DNA of 64,000 nucleotides from Nitrosomonas ureae (GTDB lineage: Bacteria > Pseudomonadota > Gammaproteobacteria > Burkholderiales > Nitrosomonadaceae): positions 1,736,001 through 1,800,000 of the forward strand of contig NZ_LT907782.1 in assembly GCF_900206265.1 (NCBI RefSeq). The letters are read 5' to 3'. Numbering within the stretch: position 1 is the stretch's first letter; each line of letters opens with the position of its first letter. The notes below the pieces were generated by a model that saw nothing but the letters and a program-made list of their open reading frames with translations, made no database searches and was not told the origin of the DNA. Both the position numbers and the translations under genes were made by a program. Of this stretch, positions 18,533-27,660 are shown one piece after another.

Positions 18533-19078
18533 TTATTTTTTGATGGCACTTGCGCTCGCAGGCAGCTCAAAAAATGTATATGAAATCGTCACAGTATTTA
18601 TATCTGCTGGCAACCCTGAGTCGATCACAAACTGAACAGGCATTTGCAGAGTTTCATTTGGCTTTAGTACCTGTTTTGTAAAACAAAAACATTCAAACTT
18701 CTTCAAATGCTTATCCAAAAAGCGAGGACTATAACTGGGAATTGCTTGCCCGGTCACTTCGCGATCCGAATTGTTTGTAATCTCATACATCACATTAACC
18801 GGTTCACCAGGATGTATGCGAGCACTGGTTTGCAACGGCTTAAATTGCCAAGGCAATCCTCTTACATTGGCATCAAACTCAATTGCTATCCAGCGCCCTT
18901 CATCTACCCAGTTATCTTTAGCCAGCACGTCCGGTTGCAACAAATTATTAATTCCGGTCACTTCGCAAAACTTTTCATAAAATGGCACCAAAGCATAACC
19001 GAATACGAACATTATCAATGTGAAAATCAATAACTTTTTCAACATTAAGACATTCGATTTTGTATTAGCCTCTACCAT
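18533..19078 (-). CDS. ctaG: cytochrome c oxidase assembly protein CtaG/Cox11
   Basis: CtaG (Cox11) is a membrane-anchored copper chaperone that delivers copper to the CuB site of subunit I. The 181-residue protein has an N-terminal helix (LLIFTLIMFVFGYALVPFY) and the periplasmic Cox11 domain. The copper-binding ECFCFTKQ (CFCF motif) lies near residue 128, followed by PVQFVID and ISYTFFELP. The ATG at 19078 overlaps the end of the 34-residue gene by seven bases. Confidence 0.96.
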   Translation of the reverse strand: MVEANTKSNVLMLKKLLIFTLIMFVFGYALVPFYEKFCEVTGINNLLQPDVLAKDNWVDEGRWIAIEFDANVRGLPWQFKPLQTSARIHPGEPVNVMYEITNNSDREVTGQAIPSYSPRFLDKHLKKFECFCFTKQVLKPNETLQMPVQFVIDSGLPADINTVTISYTFFELPASASAIKK

Positions 19079-19176
19079 ACTTTTAATATAACCGTTATAT
19101 AAATTGCCACAACCGTAGCAAACAGAATAATTGCTGTTACAAATTTTTTACGCTTTTTATCCGTTTCTTGTGACAT
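19072..19176 (-). CDS. cytochrome oxidase small assembly protein (34 residues)
   Basis: An ATG at 19176, with GGGAAA just upstream, opens a 34-residue frame ending in TAG at 19072-19074. The sequence is MSQETDKKRKKFVTAIILFA followed by a hydrophobic stretch and KVW: a basic N-terminus and a single membrane helix. It lies between coxA and ctaG and overlaps the ctaG start. Betaproteobacterial cox clusters regularly carry such a tiny gene here, annotated as cytochrome oxidase small assembly protein. It is too short for many gene finders. Role inferred from position only. Confidence 0.8.
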   Translation of the reverse strand: MSQETDKKRKKFVTAIILFATVVAIYITVILKVW

Positions 19177-19194
19177 ACATTTCCCATTACTGCT

Positions 19195-20775
19195 TTACTT
19201 AACAATCGGTGGTTTCTCAAAACTATGGTACGGAGCCGGGCATGGTAAATGTGTCCATTCCAAAGTTGTGGCACCCTCCCAAGGTTTCTCCGGTGATTTT
19301 TCTCCACTACGAATGCAACTAATCACAATGTATAGGAAAAGCAACTGTGTCAACCCAAATCCGAATGCACCTATGCTAGATATCATATTAAAATCAGCAA
19401 ATTGCAAATTATAATCTGGAATTCTTCGCGGCATACCTGCCAAACCTAAGAAATGCTGTACGAAGAATGTCAAATTGAAGAAGAACATTGATAGCCAGAA
19501 ATGCCATTTACCTAGCGTTTCGCTATACATATTTCCAGTCCATTTTGGCAACCAGTAATACACACCCGCGAACAATGAGAATAATGCTCCTGATACTAAT
19601 ACGTAATGAAAATGCGCTATTACGTAATAAGTATCTTGAACCTGTATGTCAATCGGCACAATCGCGCAAATTACACCACTGAACCCACCAATCACAAACA
19701 AGAAGATAAAACCAATTGCAAATAACATTGGCGTTTCAAATGTCATCGAACCGCGCCACATCGTAGCTGTCCAGTTAAATACTTTGACGCCCGTTGGTAC
19801 AGCAATTAACATCGTTGCATACATGAAAAATAACTGTCCTACTGTCGGCATGCCTGCAGTAAACATGTGATGCGCCCATACTACACAAGATAGAATCGCA
19901 ATTGATGCAGTTGCATAAACCATTGATGAATAACCAAACAATGGCTTACGTGAGAAAGTTGGAATAATTTCTGACACGATACCAAATGCAGGCAAAATCA
20001 TAATATAGACTTCTGGATGACCAAAGAACCAGAAAATATGCTGAAACATTACTGGATCACCACCACCCGCCGCATTAAAGAAACTCGTTCCAAAATGACG
20101 ATCTGTCAACAACATGGTTACCACGCCTGCCAATACCGGCATAACCAGAACCAACAGATAAGCAGTAATTAACCATGTCCATACAAACATTGGCATTTTC
20201 ATCAACGTCATGCCAGGCGCACGCATGTTCAGAATGGTAGTAATGATATTAATTGAACCCATAATTGATGATGCGCCCAAAATATGAACTGAAAAGATCA
20301 TCAGATCAACACCTAACCCACCTTGCGTTGAGAGCGGCGGATAAAATGTCCAACCACCTGCTGCTGCCCCCCCTGGCACAAAGAATGAGCCCACGAGCAA
20401 AGTTCCCGCTACTGGCAACAACCAAAAACTCCAGTTATTCATCCGCGCAAACGCCATATCAGGAGCTCCGATCATCATCGGCACTTGCCAGTTAGCAAAA
20501 CCCACAAAAGCCGGCATAATGGCACCAAAAACCATTATTAGACCATGCAAGGTTGTAAATTGATTAAATAATTCAGGCTCCAGGATCTGGATACCCGGCT
20601 GATATAACTCAGCGCGAATTCCCATTGCTAAAAACCCGCCAATCAGGAACATCGTAAAACTAAACCATAAATACATTGTACCAATGTCTTTATGGTTGGT
20701 TGTTGTAACCCAACGCATTATCCCACTGGGATGATGATCATCATGTCCGTGTGCGTCACCATGTACTGCTGCCAT
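19195..20775 (-). CDS. coxA: cytochrome c oxidase subunit I (aa3 type)
   Basis: The catalytic subunit, 526 residues with about 12 helices, holding heme a and the heme a3-CuB centre. Visible marks: [28 protein letters not shown] (heme a ligand His), [18 protein letters not shown] with the CuB His and the cross-linked His-Tyr pair, [10 protein letters not shown] with two CuB histidines, and [15 protein letters not shown] with the heme a3 and a ligands. The GHPEVY form and [10 protein letters not shown]-channel entry indicate an A-type proton-pumping oxidase. It begins 12 bases after coxB. Confidence 0.98.
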   Translation of the reverse strand: MAAVHGDAHGHDDHHPSGIMRWVTTTNHKDIGTMYLWFSFTMFLIGGFLAMGIRAELYQPGIQILEPELFNQFTTLHGLIMVFGAIMPAFVGFANWQVPMMIGAPDMAFARMNNWSFWLLPVAGTLLVGSFFVPGGAAAGGWTFYPPLSTQGGLGVDLMIFSVHILGASSIMGSINIITTILNMRAPGMTLMKMPMFVWTWLITAYLLVLVMPVLAGVVTMLLTDRHFGTSFFNAAGGGDPVMFQHIFWFFGHPEVYIMILPAFGIVSEIIPTFSRKPLFGYSSMVYATASIAILSCVVWAHHMFTAGMPTVGQLFFMYATMLIAVPTGVKVFNWTATMWRGSMTFETPMLFAIGFIFLFVIGGFSGVICAIVPIDIQVQDTYYVIAHFHYVLVSGALFSLFAGVYYWLPKWTGNMYSETLGKWHFWLSMFFFNLTFFVQHFLGLAGMPRRIPDYNLQFADFNMISSIGAFGFGLTQLLFLYIVISCIRSGEKSPEKPWEGATTLEWTHLPCPAPYHSFEKPPIVK

Positions 20776-20787
20776 AATTATCTCCTT

Positions 20788-21615
20788 TTACTTATTTTCT
20801 ACATGCATTGATGTTTTAACTGCAGATGCACTTTGCTGAGCCGCCACCCACTGAGTGTAGTCGTCTGCTTCCATCACCTCCACCACAATGGGCATAAATC
20901 CATGATCTTTTCCGCACAGCTCAGCACATTGACCACGATAAATTCCTGCCTTATCAGCCGTGAACCATGAATCACGAATAAAACCTGGAATAGCATCTTG
21001 CTTAACTCCCAGCGCCGGCACCCACCAAGCGTGAATGACATCATTGGCGGTTATGATCACACGCACTTTTTTACCTACCGGTACCACCACGCGATTATCA
21101 ACCTCTAGTAGATAATGCTCACCTTTAGGCTCTTTATTCTCGTATTGAGCTCTGGGTGTAGACAATTTACTAAAGAAGCTTATACCCTCACCTTCACCCT
21201 GCAGATAATCGTACCCCCACATCCACTGGTAACCCGTCGCTTTAATGGTCATATCAGGGCTTGAAGTATCCTTCATCGCAATAACCGTTTTTGTTGCGGG
21301 ATATGCCATAGCAATTAATATAATACAAGGTATAACGGTCCACACTATTTCAACCGTTGTGCTGTGATGAAAATTCGCTGCCTTATAGCCCAAAGATTTT
21401 CGATGCTTGAGTATAGAATAAAACATAACACCAAATACAGCGATAAAGATAACCAAGCAAATCCACAAAAGCATTATGTGCTGATCATAGATGTCTTGTG
21501 CTATGACACTCTGCGGCTCGGGAAAATTATACTTAGATTGCTGTCCCACCGCCATGCTTGAGTACAAAGTAAAAGCGGACACCCCCGCCCAGGTTACTAC
21601 TGATTTACTTCCCAT
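20788..21615 (-). CDS. coxB: cytochrome c oxidase subunit II
   Basis: Subunit II takes electrons from cytochrome c through the binuclear CuA centre. From the ATG at 21615, preceded by a GGGGGGAAAT ribosome site, it is 275 residues. It has a signal-like N-terminus (GVSAFTLYSSMAVG), two helices around residues 45-110, and the periplasmic cupredoxin domain. The CuA ligands are in DVIHAWWVPALGVK and YRGQCAELCGKDHGFMPIVV (C-x3-C-x3-H-x2-M). An aromatic patch GYQWMWGYDY is the electron entry. An 18-residue upstream extension is unlikely. It is the first cox gene; its promoter must lie in the 600 bases upstream. Confidence 0.97.
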   Translation of the reverse strand: MGSKSVVTWAGVSAFTLYSSMAVGQQSKYNFPEPQSVIAQDIYDQHIMLLWICLVIFIAVFGVMFYSILKHRKSLGYKAANFHHSTTVEIVWTVIPCIILIAMAYPATKTVIAMKDTSSPDMTIKATGYQWMWGYDYLQGEGEGISFFSKLSTPRAQYENKEPKGEHYLLEVDNRVVVPVGKKVRVIITANDVIHAWWVPALGVKQDAIPGFIRDSWFTADKAGIYRGQCAELCGKDHGFMPIVVEVMEADDYTQWVAAQQSASAVKTSMHVENK

Positions 21616-22242
21616 ATTTCCCCCCACATGATTACTAATTTTACAGACTTCAGGTACAACTATTAACACTACGAACCTGAACCATTATCTTGCTCAGCCA
21701 ACTTACGAATTTCATGCGCCACAATCTTTTTTTGTTAAAACCACATCACGATTGACGATAATCATATTTTTGACTGAATTTCCTTATTATCCGCAACTTA
21801 GATTTTCTTAGTTATAGATACCTTCTACATGCTAATTAATCAAGGGGAAATTCTAGCATGCCACCGTTACTCAAACAAGGAAAATTCATGATTTTTATAG
21901 GAATATTCCCATGTTTATAAAATGGTATTGCTATAATGGAGCATCTAAAAACATTGCATGAGCAAAATATTTTATCTTCACTGATAACACAACTTACTAC
22001 TTTCTCTTACATACACCTTAACAAGTTTATCCTTTCTATATTATTTTCAGTCTAATTTTAGAATAATTATATTAATCAATACTGTATCGCATTACTTGAT
22101 GCTTATCAAATGAAGAAACCCAACAAATAATTATTTTAGATAATCATTATGACTCAAAAAACTTGAGCAAGAGAAGTAACTCCCCTGAGCTGAGCAACCT
22201 GAGAGAAAAGTTAAGCTTGAACGGCTTGTTGATGAGATTGTT
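21616..22242. other. AT-rich region upstream of coxB, no gene seen
   Basis: About 630 bases between the coxB start and the transposase remnant. It should hold the cox promoter, but I see no hexamer pair worth naming and no coding frame of interest. Confidence 0.4.
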
Positions 22243-22796
22243 TCAGATACTAAACCTGATTGGGATTTGATGCCGCTGCAACACTTTGACAAATGCAGTA
22301 CTGATAAATTGAACGCCTTGGTCGGTATTCATGATTTTCGGACAACCGCGGATTTGAATTGCCGCATCTAGCACATGAACACAGAAATCCGCGCCCTTGG
22401 TATTGCATTGAGGCCAGCTTAGCACTTTACGAGCTCCCAATCGATGATAGCCACGAGATAACTGAACCTTCTTCATCGGCACATACATGATTTCGGCAGT
22501 TCAGACTTAGGCTGGCTGATAGCCAATCCTTTGAGTAGATAAGGACAGAACGTATGCTGCTTTTCTGAAATACTGGTTCCGGGTTTGGAGGCTATGCCGA
22601 CAACTCCCATCTCAGCATGGATGCCGCTTTTTCCGGGCAACCCGGAGCGTTGGCATCGAAACCAGGCCGCATAACTGCGCGCACCGTATCGCGGCATGTT
22701 GAGATATTGCTCGCCCATTTGCCACAACACAAAACCAACTGGCCATTTCAGCCCTTTGCAGTCGATAATAACAGCTCGACTGCGCACTTCAATCAA
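22243..22796 (-). pseudogene. IS3-family transposase (OrfB) remnant, frameshifted and truncated
   Basis: Two overlapping minus-strand frames carry consecutive pieces of an IS3-type OrfB integrase. The upstream piece (22473-22796) has MPRYGARSYAAWFRCQ, MGVVGIASKPGTSISEKQHT and PYLLKGLAISQP. The downstream piece (22243-22488) has YVPMKK, ARKVLSWPQCNTKGADFC and NTDQGVQFISTAF around the second catalytic Asp. The reading shifts near 22480, the first-Asp segment is scrambled, and the final Glu region is missing. No terminal repeats of this element are visible. It is a dead fragment upstream of coxB. Confidence 0.8.
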
Positions 22797-22907
22797 TTTT
22801 CCATCTCAAAAGCCAAGAGAAATTGATCTCGCAGAGATTCGATTATACACACATTTTTTAAGTGTTACTGTGCATATTTCAACGATGCAGCATGGATTGT
22901 ATTTTCC

Positions 22908-22926
22908 GAGACCTTTGCGCGGTTAC
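22908..22926 (+). mobile_element. solitary insertion-element end matching the MITE
   Basis: GAGACCTTTGCGCGGTTAC matches the right end of the 8115-8255 MITE, read inward, at 18 of 19 bases (one A to G change). I found no second inverted end nearby, so this looks like the leftover terminus of a deleted element. It lies about 110 bases from the IS3-type remnant, which belongs to a different family. Confidence 0.65.
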
Positions 22927-23087
22927 AATCCTGGAGCAATGGATCGGATGATATAATTATATTTTCAATGATCATTTCGATCAATATTGAAGCATTCATG
23001 TGTTTTTTGGTTTTGAGGACATTATAATAATTGAAAAATAATTATTGACAATCTGCCTCAAATACTTATACGTATTTTATCCAGCGA

Positions 23088-23267
23088 TCAAACCAATTTA
23101 ACCAGCAACAGAATAAATAGTACTATCACAACAAGCGGAATAACGAAACTTATCCAATCGGAAGATGTACCTTTTGGACTATTCTTCATCATATGCCGAG
23201 TTGCCGGAAACAAGACAACTATAAACATGACCAATGCCAAAGCAGAAATAATTTGCATCCAATCCAT
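23088..23267 (-). CDS. 59-residue two-helix membrane protein
   Basis: An ATG at 23267, preceded by GAAGGA at good spacing, opens a 59-residue frame with a TGA stop at 23088-23090. The first helix is about residues 5-20 (QIISALALVMFIVVLFPA). A polar loop follows (RHMMKNSPKGTSSDWIS), then a second helix to the end (FVIPLVVIVLFILLLVKLV). It is highly protein-like but I recognise no named family. It lies downstream of the Bax-inhibitor-1 gene and beyond that gene's terminator. Confidence 0.65.
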   Translation of the reverse strand: MDWMQIISALALVMFIVVLFPATRHMMKNSPKGTSSDWISFVIPLVVIVLFILLLVKLV

Positions 23268-23303
23268 GATTCATCCTTCTCTTATAATTCCTTTGTTCAA
23301 AAC

Positions 23304-23328
23304 AAAACCCCGGCTAAACCGGGGTTTT
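23304..23328. terminator. rho-independent terminator after the BI-1 family gene
   Basis: AAAACCCCGG and CCGGGGTTTT pair perfectly around a CTAAA loop. On the minus strand the stem is followed by TTTTGTTTT. It lies 24 bases after the stop codon of the gene at 23352-24023. Confidence 0.9.
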
Positions 23329-23351
23329 GAAAGCTTTCTAAGATTTGGAAA

Positions 23352-24023
23352 TTAATCGTCATTACCCATAATACCCAGTATCTGCAGCAAGCTAATGAAG
23401 ATATTAAAAATTGTCATATATAAACCAATAGTGGCCAGTACGTAGTTGGTCTCGCCACCATGAATGATGCGGCTCGTGTCATACAAAATAAAACCGCTCA
23501 TAATCATGATGACAACAGCAGATATCATCAATGACATAGCCGGTATTTGCAGAAAAATATTAGCCAAGGCTGCTAGTAACACTAACAAAAATCCCACCAT
23601 CAGAAATCCACCGAGAAAGCTGAAATCCTTTCGTGTAGTCAATACATACGCCGACAGTCCCATGAATATGGCTCCTGTTCCAGCAAGCGACAATGTAATA
23701 ATGTTTCCACCATTAGGAAGAGACGCATACATGGTTAATATCGGGCCTAATCCAAATCCTAACAAGCCAGTAATCAGAAACACAATTCCGATCCCAGCTG
23801 GCGAATTTGCAAAGCGAGGTAATACAAACATTGCAATCACCATCCCGCCAATCACTGATATTAAATAAGTCATAGGCGGCATATTCATCAACATTGATAT
23901 AGCAGCAGTAAATCCGCTGAACAATAATGTTAAGGACAAAAGCATATATGTATTACGCAATACTTTATTTGTTGCTATCGCAGAAGTTGATCTTTGCGAA
24001 ACGGTTGATAAATTTTGATTCAT
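23352..24023 (-). CDS. Bax inhibitor-1/YccA family membrane protein
   Basis: A 223-residue membrane protein with about seven helices, of the UPF0005 / Bax inhibitor-1 family (YccA and YbhL in E. coli; YccA binds and restrains FtsH). The N-terminus TNKVLRNTYMLLSLTLLFSG and the late FILYDTSRIIHGGETNYVLA, with its conserved acidic residues, are diagnostic. The ATG at 24023 has GGAGG about 10 bases upstream. A 27-codon longer frame is hydrophobic junk. The gene is followed by a strong terminator. Confidence 0.92.
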   Translation of the reverse strand: MNQNLSTVSQRSTSAIATNKVLRNTYMLLSLTLLFSGFTAAISMLMNMPPMTYLISVIGGMVIAMFVLPRFANSPAGIGIVFLITGLLGFGLGPILTMYASLPNGGNIITLSLAGTGAIFMGLSAYVLTTRKDFSFLGGFLMVGFLLVLLAALANIFLQIPAMSLMISAVVIMIMSGFILYDTSRIIHGGETNYVLATIGLYMTIFNIFISLLQILGIMGNDD

Positions 24024-24149
24024 TATTAAATAGCCTCCACTGTAAAATTTATAACAAACTATTCTAACGATCGATAAGACTACTATATAAATAATATAGT
24101 TCAAAACACAATATCATGAATTATGCCGTATTTTTTGATCTTACCCGTT

Positions 24150-24581
24150 TTAAACTTTTGCCAAAGTAAGATTATACACAACAAAAAAACCTCCTCGTTC
24201 TATCAAAGTAATATTTAAGCTAATTGGCCCCGCATCAAAATTAGCAATTCCTGAATAATTAATGCGCTTTTCTCCAACCAACGAGAATGCACTAACAGTA
24301 CGAGAAAAATTGAGCGCCTCAATAGATTGAAATCGACCGAAACTTCGGTACAATTTCATCAGCTTATCAAGTTGTTCATCGTTTATGGTTTGCTTGGCTT
24401 CGGGAGTCAAATGGCGCAGAAGTACTTGTTTTTCCCAACCCGAAATTTCAGTTAATATTTGAGCAATGGCAGGTTCAGCGCTCTTACTGTAAAAATCCTT
24501 CTCGCGATTAGTATAAAAATACAACATAACCACGAGTGTCAATAATACGGCTACAATAAATCGCAATGTTTGAATTTGCAT
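24150..24581 (-). CDS. hypothetical membrane-anchored protein
   Basis: From the ATG at 24581 the product is 143 residues, with one N-terminal helix (LRFIVAVLLTLVVMLYFY) and a mixed domain ending in beta-rich sequence (INYSGIANFDAGPISLNITL, then GGFFVVYNLTLAK). Middle residues are helical and charged. I recognise no family. It lies 23 bases after ruvB on the same strand, so it is probably the last gene of the ruv unit. A TTG start at 24626 would add 15 residues and overlap ruvB. Function unknown. Confidence 0.7.
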   Translation of the reverse strand: MQIQTLRFIVAVLLTLVVMLYFYTNREKDFYSKSAEPAIAQILTEISGWEKQVLLRHLTPEAKQTINDEQLDKLMKLYRSFGRFQSIEALNFSRTVSAFSLVGEKRINYSGIANFDAGPISLNITLIERGGFFVVYNLTLAKV

Positions 24582-24604
24582 GTGTTGATAAGCTATAGAA
24601 TTAA

Positions 24605-25651
24605 TTATAAATTTCTTTCTTCCCAAAGTTCACCGCTTAATCCGCCACTTAGCTGTGCAATACCAAAATGCTGATAAGCCGCTGTCGTTGCCACACGTCC
24701 TCGAGCTGTACGCTTCAGAAATCCTTGCTGAATTAAGTAAGGCTCTAGCACATCTTCAATTGTGTCGCGCTCTTCACTAATCGCAGCAGCGAGATTATCA
24801 ACCCCGACTGGACCGCCACTAAACTTTTCTAATACTGCTAACAACAGTTTCCGGTCCATAACATCCAATCCGATCGCGTCGACATCCAACATGCTCAAAG
24901 CGGCATCTGCCACAAGACGAGTAATATGCCCATCCGCCTTCACTTGTGCATAATCGCGTACGCGGCGTAGTAACCGATTAACAATTCGTGGTGTGCCACG
25001 CGAACGGCAAGCAATCTCCAGTGCGCCATCAGATGAAATCTCTACTTTTAATAACCTGGCAGAACGAGTCACTATTTTGCCAAGTTCTTCCGATGTATAA
25101 AACTCTAAGCGAGACACAATACCGAACCGATCACGCAATGGATTTGTAAGCATGCCAGCGCGCGTCGTTGCACCTACCAGGGTAAATGAAGGCAAGTCGA
25201 GCTTTACAGACCGAGCCGCTGGCCCTTCTCCTATCATAATATCCAATTGATAGTCTTCCAGAGCTGGATAAAGAATTTCTTCTACTATCGGTGAAAGGCG
25301 ATGAATTTCATCGATAAACAGGACATCATTAGGTTCCAAATTAGTCAATAGAGCCGCCAAATCACCTGGGCGCTCCAGTACCGGGCCAGAAGTTTGTCGC
25401 AGATTAACGCCCATTTCTCTAGCAATAATATGCGCAAGTGTTGTCTTACCTAATCCGGGCGGCCCGAATAATAAAACATGATCGAGGGCCTCACGTCGAT
25501 TCCTTGCAGCTTCAATGAATATCTGCAATTGTCCACGAATTTTTTCCTGACCGACATACTCATCAAGCTGTGTAGGACGTAATGCTCGCTCTAATATTTC
25601 TTCTTGTGAAGACGAGGAAATAGCAGTTACAAGCCGATCTGTTTCAATCAT
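24605..25651 (-). CDS. ruvB: Holliday junction DNA helicase RuvB
   Basis: RuvB is the AAA+ ring motor that pulls DNA through RuvA at Holliday junctions. The 348-residue protein has [18 protein letters not shown], the Walker [16 protein letters not shown] near residue 63, Walker [11 protein letters not shown], sensor 1 LVGATTRAG and the arginine-finger region PLRDRFGI. The C-terminal winged helix ends with [13 protein letters not shown]. It is 21 bases downstream of ruvA. ATG at 25651. Confidence 0.98.
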   Translation of the reverse strand: MIETDRLVTAISSSSQEEILERALRPTQLDEYVGQEKIRGQLQIFIEAARNRREALDHVLLFGPPGLGKTTLAHIIAREMGVNLRQTSGPVLERPGDLAALLTNLEPNDVLFIDEIHRLSPIVEEILYPALEDYQLDIMIGEGPAARSVKLDLPSFTLVGATTRAGMLTNPLRDRFGIVSRLEFYTSEELGKIVTRSARLLKVEISSDGALEIACRSRGTPRIVNRLLRRVRDYAQVKADGHITRLVADAALSMLDVDAIGLDVMDRKLLLAVLEKFSGGPVGVDNLAAAISEERDTIEDVLEPYLIQQGFLKRTARGRVATTAAYQHFGIAQLSGGLSGELWEERNL

Positions 25652-25672
25652 TTATTACTCTCGTGATTATTA

Positions 25673-26254
25673 TTATCTTTCTTTAGATAATAATTGCAAC
25701 GCTTGCCGTATACCGTCGGACACCATCGCATTCGAAGAAATCTGCTTAACAGCCCAACTGGCCTCACGATCGCTATATCCCAATGATAATAATGCATTAA
25801 GAATGTCACTCTCACTGGTTGACGATAGAACCCGATCGGAACTGAGCAACGCCAAGTCCAATTTATCCCGCAACTCTAGTAATAAACGCTCCGCCGTCTT
25901 TTTCCCAATACCAGGCACTTTGACTAATCGTGCACTATCTTGAATACTCACTGCATGATGCAAATCAGCTACGCTTAAACCAGATAAGAGTGCTAATGCT
26001 GTTCTTGCACCTATACCAGATATTTTTATTAACTGCCGAAATGTCTGGCGCTCCGGTTCTGTCGCAAAGCCAAATAGTAAGTGCATATCTTCACGTATTA
26101 CAAGGTGGGTATACAAAGTAATTTCGACCCCGATTGTGGGGAGATCATAAAAAGTACTCATTGGCACATCAATTTCGTAACCAACTCCCTGCACTTCCAG
26201 CAACACTTGGGGTGGGTGTTTTTCCAACAATTTTCCGGTTAGTCGCCCAATCAA
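25673..26254 (-). CDS. ruvA: Holliday junction DNA helicase subunit RuvA
   Basis: RuvA binds the four-way junction and loads RuvB. The conserved N-terminus (L/M)[11 protein letters not shown] begins at a TTG at 26254, whose bases overlap the ruvC stop as TTGA. No ATG or GTG is available there. The product is 193 residues, the family length. Domain I is the OB fold ([13 protein letters not shown]), domain II has two helix-hairpin-helix motifs ([18 protein letters not shown] and [19 protein letters not shown]), and domain III at the C-terminus contacts RuvB. Translation is probably coupled to ruvC. Confidence 0.95.
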   Translation of the reverse strand: MIGRLTGKLLEKHPPQVLLEVQGVGYEIDVPMSTFYDLPTIGVEITLYTHLVIREDMHLLFGFATEPERQTFRQLIKISGIGARTALALLSGLSVADLHHAVSIQDSARLVKVPGIGKKTAERLLLELRDKLDLALLSSDRVLSSTSESDILNALLSLGYSDREASWAVKQISSNAMVSDGIRQALQLLSKER

Positions 26255-26769
26255 ACTAACCGCCCGCGCTTCATTCGGTAGCCAATTGTCGCAATTTTTC
26301 CCAAGCCAAGCCCACCATTTGCATGACAGATCGCACAAGCCAAAGCATCAGCTGCATCTGCACCAGGACTTCCGCTCAGATTAAGTAATCGCACCACCAT
26401 TTCTTGTACTTGATCTTTCTTAGCATGACCGTTTCCAACAACTGCTTGCTTAATTTGCAAAGCAGTATACTCAGCCACCATCAAATTATTCATTACTGCT
26501 GCACAAATTGCCGCACCACGGGCCTGGCCCAGCAATAATGTTGATCTAGGATTGATATTGACAAAAACCTGCTCTATGGAAACATATTGTGGGCGATATC
26601 GAACAATAATTTCAGATAAGTTATCTAAAATCAACTTAAGACGGAATGGTAATTCACCTTTTGAGGTTTTAACACTGCCACTGCTGACGTAGGTTAAATT
26701 GCCTCCATTCTTATCTATCACACCAAAACCAGTAATACATAATCCAGGATCTATGCCAAGAATGCGGAT
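26251..26769 (-). CDS. ruvC: crossover junction endodeoxyribonuclease RuvC with non-canonical start
   Basis: RuvC cuts Holliday junctions. The conserved start of the protein, (M)RILGIDPG, is encoded but its first codon is ATC at 26767-26769, not ATG, GTG or TTG. Upstream in this frame come only AAA, GCA and GGT before a TGA. An AGGTG ribosome-like site lies five bases before the ATC. The rest is normal: catalytic Asp in [14 protein letters not shown], and the C-terminal [16 protein letters not shown] with catalytic acids. From ATC the product is 172 residues. The first ordinary start, GTG at 26721, would delete the catalytic Asp. An ATG at 26782-26780 would be in frame if one A of an A5 run were removed. 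Confidence 0.85.
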   Translation of the reverse strand: MRILGIDPGLCITGFGVIDKNGGNLTYVSSGSVKTSKGELPFRLKLILDNLSEIIVRYRPQYVSIEQVFVNINPRSTLLLGQARGAAICAAVMNNLMVAEYTALQIKQAVVGNGHAKKDQVQEMVVRLLNLSGSPGADAADALACAICHANGGLGLGKIATIGYRMKRGRLV

Positions 26770-26796
26770 TTTTGCACCTCATGATGGCTTAGCGCG

Positions 26797-27522
26797 TTAC
26801 TCTTCAAATACGACTGTAGTATATACATTTTGCACATCATCCAAATTTTCCAGCGCATCTAATAATTTCTGCATTCTTATCGCATCATCGCCCGAGAGTA
26901 CTGTTTCATTTCCTGGCTTCATAGTCACCTCGGCTAATTCTGCTTTAAAACCCGCTTTCTCCAGAGCATCTTTTATATTTATGAAATCATAAGGTGCAGT
27001 AACTACTTCGATACTGCCGTCCTCGTTACTAATCACGTCTTCAGCTCCATTCTCCAATGCTGCTTCTATGATCTCATCCTCGTTTGTTCCTGGTGCAAAA
27101 ATTAACTGCCCACAGTGTTTGAATAGAAAACTAACGGAACCATCCGTTCCTAAGTTTCCACCATATTTGGTAAATGCATGACGCACATCCGCCACGGTTC
27201 GAACACGATTATCCGTCATGCAATCCACCATCACCGCAGCCCCTGCTATTCCATATCCTTCATAACGAATCTCTTCATAATCGACACCATCCAGCGCACC
27301 GCAACCGCGTTTAATCGCACGCTCAATGTTATCTTTTGGCATATTCTGACTGTATGCTTTATCCATCGCCAAACGCAGGCGCGGATTACTGTCCGGATCT
27401 CCACCACCCATCCGGGCAGCCACTGTAATCTCTTTAATAAGCCGGGTAAATATTTTGCCTCGCTTAGCATCCTGCGCTGCTTTCTTATGCTTAATATTCG
27501 CCCACTTGCTATGGCCAGCCAT
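26797..27522 (-). CDS. yebC: YebC/PmpR-family protein
   Basis: A 241-residue protein of the YebC family (DUF28), recently linked to relief of ribosome stalling and long called a transcription regulator. [20 protein letters not shown] is the diagnostic N-terminus. [20 protein letters not shown], then [11 protein letters not shown] and [13 protein letters not shown] follow, and the domain ends with [10 protein letters not shown]. It lies just upstream of ruvC, a conserved neighbourhood in many proteobacteria (yebC-ruvCAB). ATG at 27522. Confidence 0.96.
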   Translation of the reverse strand: MAGHSKWANIKHKKAAQDAKRGKIFTRLIKEITVAARMGGGDPDSNPRLRLAMDKAYSQNMPKDNIERAIKRGCGALDGVDYEEIRYEGYGIAGAAVMVDCMTDNRVRTVADVRHAFTKYGGNLGTDGSVSFLFKHCGQLIFAPGTNEDEIIEAALENGAEDVISNEDGSIEVVTAPYDFINIKDALEKAGFKAELAEVTMKPGNETVLSGDDAIRMQKLLDALENLDDVQNVYTTVVFEE

Positions 27523-27660
27523 TTATTAACACCCTTGACTAAAGAAAATTGATATTACCATTCTCTATTCTACGCATAAAGTACCTGGCTTCGCAGCAAT
27601 AAAAAAAGAACAAGTTGACTATAGTCACATAATTCCACTTTCTATTTATCCCAACCAATA

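Noticed and set aside
27523-27660. Riboswitch or ribozyme near glmS
   Set aside because: The gap is on the downstream side of glmS, and the glmS ribozyme belongs to Gram-positive bacteria; no such core is visible.
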